Assembly: GCA_027621485.1 (NCBI GenBank)
Contig: JAQCBG010000011.1
Location: 1 to 10,113 of the forward strand
Reading direction: 5' to 3'
DNA: 10,113 bases
DNA from: Pseudomonadota bacterium
GTDB taxonomy: Bacteria; Pseudomonadota; Alphaproteobacteria; Rickettsiales; Midichloriaceae
The notes under the pieces are model-generated. The model saw nothing but the letters and a program-made list of their open reading frames with translations. It did no database searches and was not told where the DNA came from. Below are positions 1-5,783 of this stretch, piece by piece. A program made the position numbers and the translations under genes. The number at the start of each line of letters is the position of its first letter. Position 1 is the first letter of the stretch.

Positions 1-28
1 ATAATATAAATTTTTTATTTAAGATTTA

Positions 29-646
29 GTGACGAAAATTAATAAAAGAAAATACCTCTTTAGTCGTAGATTTGGAGAGAGTTTATGGGGCGATTCAAAA
101 GATGCGGTACATTCTCGCAATTACCCTCCTGGAGTCCACGGCCGTTCTGGGTATAAAAAATTAACAGATTATGGTGCGCAATTGTTTGCTAAGCAGAAGC
201 TGAAGTTTTATTATGGAAGAATTACCGAGAGGCAATTTAGGAACATATATAAAGAAGCTGAGCGCAGAAAGGGTGATTCAGGTCAGAATCTTGTTGGTCT
301 TTTAGAATCTAGACTTGATGCGTTTTGTTACAGAGCTTGGTTTTTTGAGAAGAGTATATTTTTTGCCGCTCAATTCGTAAGTCACAAACATGTTTTGGTT
401 AATGGCAGATCAGTTAACATAAAAAGTTATAGACTAAAACCTGGAGACATTGTTTCTATTAGGGAAAAATCTAGGGATCTTGAAATCGTTAAAGATGCAA
501 TGAAGTCTCCGCTTTCTCCTTTATCTTACGTTGAAAGGATTGATTCTGAATATTCTGCAAAATATGTGCAGATACCTTCTTTGCAAGATATACCTTATTC
601 TATAACTATGAATCTTAATTTCATTGTAGAATTTTATTCTATGTAA
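29..646 (+). CDS. rpsD: 30S ribosomal protein S4
   Basis: Primary rRNA-binding protein of the small subunit. In known systems S4 nucleates assembly at the 5' domain of 16S rRNA and helps control decoding accuracy. The 205-residue length is normal for the family. The N-terminal helical region carries family segments such as YPPGVHGR (33-40), YGAQLFAKQKLKFYYG (48-63) and AERRKGDSGQNLVGLLESRLD (77-97). The S4 RNA-binding domain follows at about 93-155 (FVSHKHVLVNGRSVNIKSYRLKPGD), and the protein ends in the usual VEFYS(M). The start is GTG and I see no strong Shine-Dalgarno; no in-frame ATG would preserve the conserved N-terminus. The gene appears to stand alone, since an intrinsic terminator follows its stop within 10 bases. 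Confidence 0.97.
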   Translation: MTKINKRKYLFSRRFGESLWGDSKDAVHSRNYPPGVHGRSGYKKLTDYGAQLFAKQKLKFYYGRITERQFRNIYKEAERRKGDSGQNLVGLLESRLDAFCYRAWFFEKSIFFAAQFVSHKHVLVNGRSVNIKSYRLKPGDIVSIREKSRDLEIVKDAMKSPLSPLSYVERIDSEYSAKYVQIPSLQDIPYSITMNLNFIVEFYSM

Positions 647-652
647 CTATAT

Positions 653-681
653 ACCCTGCCGCATAAAAGAGCAGGGTTTTT
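653..681 (+). terminator. Intrinsic terminator of rpsD
   Basis: A perfect 7-bp stem, ACCCTGC (653-659) with GCAGGGT (671-677), encloses an 11-base loop and runs into a T tract (677-681). It starts 6 bases after the rpsD stop and is the clearest rho-independent terminator in the window. Confidence 0.85.
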
Positions 682-896
682 ATAGATTTTGAAGAGGATT
701 CGTATTTTTTATATTTTTCTTTCCTTATGGCGTTTCTATAGCGCTACTTTTTCTTGAGATTTCATAAAAACGACACTGCCTCTTGGTTGCTTCCATTACT
801 ATATTCTGTTATTATAACGCAATAGAATTGTTTTCTCTGAATACTTGAAGATATGAAGACTTTTGAGTATCATTTGTTTATTTGCACTCTGTATTA
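682..896. other. Leader region between rpsD and the symporter
   Basis: A+T-rich stretch with no convincing gene of normal size. It holds a candidate promoter (787-815), a short palindrome TAGCGCTA (739-746) and a 14-codon ORF (853-897) that ends by overlapping the symporter ATG. No RNA family is recognisable by eye. Confidence 0.5.
787..815 (+). promoter_or_regulatory. Candidate sigma70 promoter for the symporter
   Basis: TTGCTT (787-792) and TATTAT (810-815) are separated by exactly 17 bases. The -10 box matches TATAAT at 5 of 6 positions and the -35 box matches TTGACA at 3 of 6. Transcription would start near 822, leaving a leader of about 75 bases. In A+T-rich DNA such matches arise by chance, so this is only a candidate. 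Confidence 0.35.
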
Positions 897-897
897 A
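853..897 (+). CDS. Possible 14-residue leader peptide overlapping the symporter start
   Basis: A short ORF encodes MKTFEYHLFICTLY and stops at TAA (895-897). The last A of this stop is the first base of the symporter ATG (TAATG), an arrangement typical of translational coupling. GAAG at 847-850 could act as a Shine-Dalgarno, but its 2-base spacing to the ATG is too short to be convincing. The product has no motif I recognise and no run of one amino acid that would suggest attenuation. It may be chance. Confidence 0.22.
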   Translation: MKTFEYHLFICTLY

Positions 898-2300
898 TGT
901 TCAGAAGTTTTAAAGGCTTTATACATTTTGATGTATTGATTATAGCATCATATTTATTATTGATGTTGGGTTATTGTGTATATTATGCTTTTAATAGAGT
1001 CCGCACTATCTCTGAGTATGCAATAGCTAATAAAAAATGTAGTACAGTTGGGCTGATTGCTACGGTAGTTGCAACAAGTATAGGAGCTGGATCCATAGTT
1101 GGAGATGTCGCGAAAATTGCAGATGATGGGGTAATATTTTTACTCTCTCTATCAGGTATATTGATCTTTTATTTATACATGGCGTTTTATATAGCGCCAA
1201 AATTTGATGAGCGTTTTTCTGATATGATATCAGCAGGAGATATCATGAGGCACTTTTATGGCGCAACAATAGAAAAAATTTCTGCAATTATTGGTGTTTT
1301 ATTTGGTATTTTAGCTTCAGGAGCTCAATTAACAGGGTTAGGATATATATTTCAGAAATATACAGGCTTTGATTATTCTAGCGCGATATTGATTATTGGG
1401 ATTATCACAACCACTTATTCTGCATTTGGGGGTATGAAATCTATAATGCATACAGATGCAGTGCAGCTTTTGATTATTGCAATAGCATTACCAAGTTTAG
1501 GGTTTGCTATATTTAATGAGATGGAGAATTCTCAAGATCAAGTAAATTTAATAAAGGAATCTAAATTTTTAATCTTCTGGCATCCTAAATTTTTTGAATA
1601 TATGATGATGTTTTGCGCCAGTATGCTGCCTACACTTTGGCTTTATCCGGCAGTATTGCAGCGCTTTCTTATGGCGAAAAATAGTGCGCAAATAAAAATT
1701 GCAAATCTTTCTCAGTTTATTGCGCGTATACTGATAATGTGCATTGTGGCTTATATAGGCATTTCTTGTGTGATGTTGTTTCCTGATATAAAGTCTGAGA
1801 ATTTAATGTCCCATGTAATACAAGAAGTATTAGATTCTCACATTAAGGGTTTATTTTTAATTGGGATATTTTCCGCAAGTATGTCTACAATTGATTCTCA
1901 TCTTAATTCTTCTGTTGTACTGCTTATGCGTAATCTATTGTCTTATTATTTTGATTTCAATGAGAGGCGTAAAATATTATTTTTGAGATATAGTAGTATA
2001 TTTATTGGAGGTGCTGGTATTGCAATTGCAGGATTAAGATTTAATGTAGTGAATTTGATGGTTACAACTTTTTCGTTTTGGGGTTCTGTAATAGTAATGC
2101 CTATGCTTTGTTGTATATTTAGACTTGAGAGTTCTGCTAAGGTTTTTTGGTTGTCTCTTTTATCCTTTCTTATGATGCTTGTAATTTTCGCATTATCAAA
2201 TTTTCAATTCGGATTATTATTTCCATCAATCAGTGCAATAACAAGCTTTTTAGTTGTAATATGTTATTATGCATATCGTAGACTGAGAAATATATATTAG
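897..2300 (+). CDS. Sodium:solute symporter (SSS family) inner-membrane transporter
   Basis: A 467-residue polytopic membrane protein of the SSS family (TC 2.A.21; relatives of PutP, PanF and SglT), which import a small solute with Na+. Hydrophobic helices recur along the whole length, with a gap of charged residues around 205-230. Family marks are SIGAGSIVGD (61-70) in an early helix, the signature region TYSAFGGMKSIMHTDAVQ (173-190), and SASMSTIDSHLNSS (326-339), whose Ser/Thr/Asp residues correspond to the segment containing the second Na+ site in relatives. The substrate cannot be read from the sequence; proline, pantothenate or another metabolite are all possible. I prefer the ATG at 897. 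A TTG at 882 would add five residues and has no better ribosome-binding site. The 3' end converges on glpX with only 26 bases between the stops and no obvious terminator. Confidence 0.9.
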   Translation: MFRSFKGFIHFDVLIIASYLLLMLGYCVYYAFNRVRTISEYAIANKKCSTVGLIATVVATSIGAGSIVGDVAKIADDGVIFLLSLSGILIFYLYMAFYIAPKFDERFSDMISAGDIMRHFYGATIEKISAIIGVLFGILASGAQLTGLGYIFQKYTGFDYSSAILIIGIITTTYSAFGGMKSIMHTDAVQLLIIAIALPSLGFAIFNEMENSQDQVNLIKESKFLIFWHPKFFEYMMMFCASMLPTLWLYPAVLQRFLMAKNSAQIKIANLSQFIARILIMCIVAYIGISCVMLFPDIKSENLMSHVIQEVLDSHIKGLFLIGIFSASMSTIDSHLNSSVVLLMRNLLSYYFDFNERRKILFLRYSSIFIGGAGIAIAGLRFNVVNLMVTTFSFWGSVIVMPMLCCIFRLESSAKVFWLSLLSFLMMLVIFALSNFQFGLLFPSISAITSFLVVICYYAYRRLRNIY

Positions 2301-2326
2301 GATATATGCTTGAAATTAAAAATTCT

Positions 2327-3301
2327 TTATAGCAGCAGTAGAGTTTTAATTGTTTGAATTTTATTTTTTGTAATAACTAAACTATGAGCTATCTTATTAT
2401 TTATACCGCAAAAAAACTCGCCAGTTGTAATACCGGTTGCTGCAATTACAATATCATCTGACCTTATCATGTCATCTATATGATATTTCTTATTGTATAT
2501 ATCTGAATTTTGATTATGAGTTTTTATATTTTGCGAATTTGCTTTTAATCTACACTCCATATGACCGCCAATGCATTTTAAAATCGCAGCTGCAATGACC
2601 CCTTCAGGCGCTCCTCCAGTTCCAATATATAAATCTATGGTTTTTTTAAATAAATCTGATTTATTAGATAATGTTACTGATGCGGCCCCCATTATATCAC
2701 CATCTGATATTAATTTTAAATTAGCTCCGTTATTTAGAGTTTCGGTTATTATATTTTGATGTCTTGGTCTATCAAGAATTACTACATTTAGTTCGTTTAA
2801 AGTTTTACCACTAATACTGGCAATATTTTTTAAATTTTCAGATACGGTATTATCTAAACTGATTGCGCTTTGAGGTATATGCGGCCCTACTGCTATTTTT
2901 TCCATATATACATCTGGGGCATTTAAGATGGAATCTTTATGAGATATTGCTATAATAGAAAATGCATCTCCGGCACCTTTTGCGCAGAAATTTGTGCCTT
3001 CTATAGGATCAACTGCGATATCAACTTCTTTATTGAAAAAATATCTATTTGGTGCTGCATTATTTAAATGCGCTAAATTTCCAATACGTTCTCCTGAAAA
3101 AAGTAATGGCGCATTATCTCTTTCTCCTTCTCCAATGACTACGTTTCCATATATACCGCTATTGTTGAGGTTTTTACGCATTGCAGAGACTGCAGCCCCA
3201 TCTGCTTCTAAAGGCTTATTTAATCCAACCCAAGGATAAGCTGCTCTTGCAGCGTCAATTGTTGCTGCAAGAGCTATACCTTCAAGAAATTTGGATAACA
3301 C
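2327..3301 (-). CDS. glpX: Class II fructose-1,6-bisphosphatase
   Basis: Hydrolyses fructose-1,6-bisphosphate to fructose-6-phosphate, the committed gluconeogenic step, in the cytoplasm with a divalent metal. The 324-residue length is typical of GlpX. Landmarks in order are D34, GEGERDNAP (57-65), DIAVDPIEGT (94-103), YMEKIAVGP (132-140), ILDRPRHQ (175-182), LISDGD (197-202), GTGGAPEGV (227-235) and AATGITTGEFF (287-297). D34, E58, D98 and E233 match the metal ligands known in E. coli GlpX (Asp33, Glu57, Asp85, Glu213), so the enzyme looks intact. The start is GTG with no visible Shine-Dalgarno; the family N-terminus begins right there. It lies 73 bases downstream of the desaturase on the same strand, but has its own promoter match in the gap. 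A gluconeogenic enzyme suits an endosymbiont living on amino acids or other non-sugar carbon. Confidence 0.95.
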   Translation of the reverse strand: MLSKFLEGIALAATIDAARAAYPWVGLNKPLEADGAAVSAMRKNLNNSGIYGNVVIGEGERDNAPLLFSGERIGNLAHLNNAAPNRYFFNKEVDIAVDPIEGTNFCAKGAGDAFSIIAISHKDSILNAPDVYMEKIAVGPHIPQSAISLDNTVSENLKNIASISGKTLNELNVVILDRPRHQNIITETLNNGANLKLISDGDIMGAASVTLSNKSDLFKKTIDLYIGTGGAPEGVIAAAILKCIGGHMECRLKANSQNIKTHNQNSDIYNKKYHIDDMIRSDDIVIAATGITTGEFFCGINNKIAHSLVITKNKIQTIKTLLLL

Positions 3302-3340
3302 ATTGATATTTTTATAAAAGATATAAAATTAAAGGGCGAT

Positions 3341-3369
3341 ATTATATAGTATACGATTTTTTATATGAA
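3341..3369 (-). promoter_or_regulatory. Candidate sigma70 promoter for glpX
   Basis: Read on the minus strand, TTCATA (3364-3369) and a perfect TATAAT (3341-3346) are separated by 17 bases. The -35 matches TTGACA at 4 of 6 positions. Transcription would start about 33 bases before the glpX GTG. This suggests glpX can be expressed independently of the upstream desaturase gene. Confidence 0.45.
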
Positions 3370-3374
3370 TTTTT

Positions 3375-4571
3375 TTAAAAGGATCGCGGTATTATGCCTA
3401 TATTGACGCCAAATTTTTCTAGCTTTTGAAGCTCAATTTCTGCTTTTTTAATTAAATTTTCAGAAGAGCGATTTAGTATTTGCATTTGTTTTTTTATTGT
3501 ATTTATTTTATGTATCAATAACTCAGACATCTCTTGAAATCTAAGTACTTTTTCTACATTGTGGGATATGACTGATGCTGCAGATTTATTCAAATCTTGA
3601 ATTTTATTAGTTGCGATTGTGACTAATTTACTAAGTCTATCTTCCATAGATAATAAGTGATTCTCTAGTTTTGTAGTGATTTTAGAATCTACATCTTGCA
3701 TTTTTGAAATAATTCTAGCTTTGTGAGTGACAATAAGGTCCCAAGCAAGACCACATTTACTCATAAGATATATTATCCATTTGTGTGCATCCATATGATA
3801 CCAACGATGCCCATTTCTGTAATCAGAGGCAAATGCATGGTGAAAATTATGATAATTCTCACCAAGAAGAAGTAAAGACATCCACCATATATCACCAGAA
3901 GTATTGGTTGTATATTTTCTAGAGCCAAGATAATGACATAATGAATTTACGCAAAAAGTCATATGCTGCTGCACAGCGCGAGCAAGACCGATAAAAACAT
4001 ATCCTGCAAATATACCTTTTATGGTTCCATCAATAATAAAGCCAAACAAAGGAGGTAATATGAAATTCATAAAAATAACTATCTTCCAGTAATGCCTAAG
4101 CTGCCAAATTAATAATTTATTTTTACCGAGCCTATGCATTGTCATCTTATCTAGATGCTTGTAAGTTCCTTCATCAAAAAGCATCCATCCTATATGAGAC
4201 CATAAAAAACCTTTAATTCCTCCTCCAAATTTTTGTGGAGAATGTGGATCTTTATCAGTATCTGTATATGCATGATGATTTCTGTGATCAGATGCCCAGG
4301 CAAGCACAGGACCTTGCAGAGTGCCTGAAGAAAGCATAAGAAGTATAAATTCAACCCACTTATGAGTTTTATAAGATGCGTGAGACCACAATCTATGAAG
4401 TCCTATACCAACAGAGATATTTGCTGCATAATAACCAAATATAAAAAGAGATATCTCTAAAGTACCAAGTCCAAAATATTTGTAATAAAATAGTCCGCAT
4501 ATTATAACAAAAATTGGATATGCAATAAGTGCAAGGGCAACAACTACATTAAATTGTTTTTTATTGTTCAT
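3375..4571 (-). CDS. Membrane fatty-acid (delta-9-type) desaturase with C-terminal coiled-coil extension
   Basis: An integral-membrane, di-iron, oxygen-dependent desaturase of the stearoyl-CoA desaturase group, which puts a cis double bond into an acyl chain. All three histidine boxes are present in order: HRLWSH (59-64), HRNHH (96-100, in WASDHRNHHAYTD) and HNFHH (241-245, in GENYHNFHHAF). Membrane helices lie at about 8-30, 36-56, 74-92, 162-182 and 187-200. The catalytic part ends near 285. The following ~110 residues are hydrophilic, Lys/Glu/Ile/Leu-rich and heptad-like, and I predict an alpha-helical coiled coil. I chose the ATG at 4571 (398 residues); a TTG 17 codons upstream is possible but gives a tail unlike the family. 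No Shine-Dalgarno is evident. The electron donor is not encoded nearby. Acyl-CoA versus acyl-lipid or acyl-ACP substrate cannot be told from sequence. Confidence 0.9.
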   Translation of the reverse strand: MNNKKQFNVVVALALIAYPIFVIICGLFYYKYFGLGTLEISLFIFGYYAANISVGIGLHRLWSHASYKTHKWVEFILLMLSSGTLQGPVLAWASDHRNHHAYTDTDKDPHSPQKFGGGIKGFLWSHIGWMLFDEGTYKHLDKMTMHRLGKNKLLIWQLRHYWKIVIFMNFILPPLFGFIIDGTIKGIFAGYVFIGLARAVQQHMTFCVNSLCHYLGSRKYTTNTSGDIWWMSLLLLGENYHNFHHAFASDYRNGHRWYHMDAHKWIIYLMSKCGLAWDLIVTHKARIISKMQDVDSKITTKLENHLLSMEDRLSKLVTIATNKIQDLNKSAASVISHNVEKVLRFQEMSELLIHKINTIKKQMQILNRSSENLIKKAEIELQKLEKFGVNIGIIPRSF

Positions 4572-4780
4572 AACGACGTTATAAATAAGTTGAAATGAGT
4601 TTATTCTACGCAAGTATAACAAATATTAATCATGTGGAATCTTATAGTAATATGAATGAATAGTAAAGTAGAATTCGGATTGTAATTCGATTCTTATTAA
4701 TTGCTATGTAAGAGCTATGTAAGATTTTTGTATTCATATTAATAAGTATTGTTTTTATAAAAAAAGTATAAAAAATCAAG
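4572..4780. other. Intergenic region between desaturase and rnpB promoter
   Basis: The desaturase (minus) and rnpB (plus) are divergently transcribed from this A+T-rich stretch. It contains an 11-bp perfect tandem duplication (4703-4724) and two near-copies of AATTCGGATT/AATTCGATT around 4675-4693. I see no ORF with recognisable features and no convincing promoter for the desaturase. Confidence 0.5.
4703..4724. repeat. 11-bp perfect tandem duplication
   Basis: GCTATGTAAGA occurs twice head to tail (4703-4713 and 4714-4724) without a mismatch. It is intergenic, upstream of the rnpB promoter. It looks like a recent slippage or duplication event. Confidence 0.85.
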
Positions 4781-4809
4781 TAGACATATTTTATGAAAGA
4801 AATTATAAC
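4781..4809 (+). promoter_or_regulatory. Sigma70 promoter of rnpB
   Basis: TAGACA (4781-4786, 5 of 6 to TTGACA) and TATAAC (4804-4809, 5 of 6 to TATAAT) are spaced by exactly 17 bases. The predicted start is near 4816, just before the first paired base of RNase P RNA helix P1 at 4823. Position, spacing and match are all as expected for a strong stable-RNA promoter. Confidence 0.7.
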
Positions 4810-4822
4810 AAAATCGCTACTG

Positions 4823-5229
4823 GAGTAGTTATATACAGGTAGTTACTTGTTATCCTAGTTTTTTATAAGATTTAAGGATTAATAAGAGGAAAGTCTGGGC
4901 TTTATGGAGCAGTGATGCCAGATAACACCTGGCGGTAGCAATACTAGGGAAAGTGCCACAGAAAATATACCGCACAAATTTGTGTAAGGTTGAAAAGGCG
5001 AGGTAAGAGCTCACCGGCAGATCAGTAATGATGTTTGCGCATGGTAAACCCCATCATATAAGCAAGGCCAAATAGGCATGCAATCGCTTTTTAAAGCGCG
5101 CACAGCTTCAAGCGTAAAGTGCATGCGGGTAGGCCGCTATGATTAAACTGGTAACGGTTTAACTAGATAAATAACTACCAACTTTGTTATGCAAAGTTAC
5201 AGAACCCAGCTTATAGTAAGAAACTACTC
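4823..5229 (+). ncRNA. rnpB: RNase P RNA (catalytic subunit M1-like)
   Basis: The catalytic RNA that cleaves 5' leaders from precursor tRNAs, acting with the RnpA protein. Universally conserved blocks are all present: GAGGAAAGTCTGGGCT (4886-4901), GGGAAAGTGCCACAGAAA (4947-4964), GGTAAGAGCTCACCGG (5002-5017), TGGTAAACCCC (5042-5052), AGATAAATAACTACC (5165-5179) and ACAGAACCCAGCTTA (5199-5213). Helix P1 pairs GAGTAGTT (4823-4830) with AACTACTC (5222-5229). P2 pairs GGTAGTTA (4838-4845) with TAACTACC (5172-5179). P3 is 4846-4856 with 4875-4886, with one bulge. In P4 CTGGG (4895-4899) pairs with CCCAG (5205-5209): a U-A pair replaces the usual C-G, a compensatory change. A hairpin, AACTTTG with CAAAGTT (5180-5198), sits between P2 and P4, where P19 occurs in some bacterial RNase P RNAs. 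Ends are inferred from P1 and may be off by a few bases. Confidence 0.95.
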
Positions 5230-5250
5230 ATGTAGCTTTATTTCTTTTTT
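5219..5250 (+). terminator. Possible intrinsic terminator of rnpB
   Basis: CTAC (5224-5227) and GTAG (5232-5235) form a short hairpin, extended by AAA/TTT across a bulged C, and followed by a T-rich run (5237-5250). The hairpin would compete with P1 of the mature RNA, so it would act only during transcription and the 3' end would need trimming. Weak by stem strength, but well placed. Confidence 0.4.
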
Positions 5251-5459
5251 CTTGTATTCAATAAGATTCAATAAGAAGTTTCTAAACAGAAGATGTTTTG
5301 AAATGGAAAAACCTTCTTGCAAAGAAAGATTAAATTATTATCCCCTTTATAAGGGTAATGATGCATTATATGCAATTGTTATAGTTGTAAAATTATATGA
5401 ATTTTTAGTAATATATTATGCAGGCATATATAGCACTTTTATCGCCTAATATTTACACG
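5230..5459. other. Intergenic region between rnpB and the Nudix gene
   Basis: A+T-rich stretch containing the rnpB terminator candidate, a 10-bp tandem duplication (5256-5275) and a hairpin built on CCCTT-TAT-AAGGG (5343-5355) extended by ATTA/TAAT (5337-5340, 5356-5359). A weak promoter-like pair, TTGTAA (5385-5390) and TAATAT (5409-5414), could serve the downstream gene. If so, transcription would start near 5421 and the ATG at 5460 would be the true start. A 48-codon ORF at 5303-5449 has no recognisable features and I do not annotate it. Confidence 0.45.
5256..5275. repeat. 10-bp perfect tandem duplication
   Basis: ATTCAATAAG is repeated twice head to tail (5256-5265 and 5266-5275) with no mismatch, just beyond the rnpB terminator candidate. 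It is not coding in any frame I can support. Confidence 0.85.
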
Positions 5460-5783
5460 ATGTCATTTGAAATAATGTTTGCAAAGAAGGCAATATCCAT
5501 AAAGTTAGGTGATTCTAAGATGATCCTGAATAATGCTGGGCAGTATTGTTTTATAGGAGGAAGAGTAAGTAAGTGGGATAGCAAAAAATCACCTATTCCA
5601 GGATCAGGGCTTATTAATCTATTAGATGATAAAGTAGATAGTAAAGACGATGAAGAGAAAATGCAATATGTTAATGCTGCAATAAGAGAATTTAAAGAAG
5701 AAACCGGAATAGACTTGAATGGAGATCAATACAATACAATACAATACAATACAATACAACGTAGTATTAAAGCAATGTTTTGA
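5460..5783 (+). CDS. Nudix hydrolase domain, 5' part of a frame-split (phase-variable?) gene
   Basis: Nudix enzymes hydrolyse nucleoside diphosphates linked to another moiety (X). The catalytic core REFKEETGI (76-84) matches REUxEExGU, keeping the metal-binding glutamates E77, E80 and E81. The glycine part lies upstream (FIGGRV, 31-36), but an insertion of about 30 residues rich in Asp, Ser and Lys replaces the usual short spacer. The helix position normally Glu eight residues before the Arg appears to be Met. This frame enters the CAATA tract at residue 90, reads QYNTIQYNTIQ, then adds RSIKAMF and stops at TGA (5781-5783): 107 residues, too short to complete a Nudix fold. The missing strands and helix are in the next frame downstream. 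The start at 5460 fits the domain edge; an in-frame ATG at 5418 is possible. No Shine-Dalgarno is visible. Substrate unknown. Confidence 0.75.
   Translation: MSFEIMFAKKAISIKLGDSKMILNNAGQYCFIGGRVSKWDSKKSPIPGSGLINLLDDKVDSKDDEEKMQYVNAAIREFKEETGIDLNGDQYNTIQYNTIQRSIKAMF

Noticed and set aside
727..1197. Similar strings ATGGCGTTTCTATAGCGC (727-744) and ATGGCGTTTTATATAGCGC (1179-1197)
   Set aside because: The second is inside the conserved symporter coding sequence, the copies differ by an indel, and no wider similarity surrounds them. Probably coincidence.
2571..3239. Plus-strand ORFs opposite glpX
   Set aside because: They lie entirely antisense to the clearly conserved glpX frame and encode low-complexity, unrecognisable products.
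4572..4622. Upstream TTG start (4622) for the desaturase giving 415 residues
   Set aside because: The extra 17 residues show no family similarity, and the ATG at 4571 gives a normal N-terminus before the first helix.
5303..5449. 48-codon ORF between rnpB and the Nudix gene (and its longer version starting at 5189)
   Set aside because: The longer version begins inside rnpB, there is no Shine-Dalgarno, no recognisable motif, and the end overlaps the possible 5418 start of the Nudix gene. It looks like chance in A+T-rich DNA.
5727..5759. CAATA tract as a CRISPR-like or iteron array
   Set aside because: Units are 5 bases with no spacers and lie inside a reading frame; a simple sequence repeat explains it fully.
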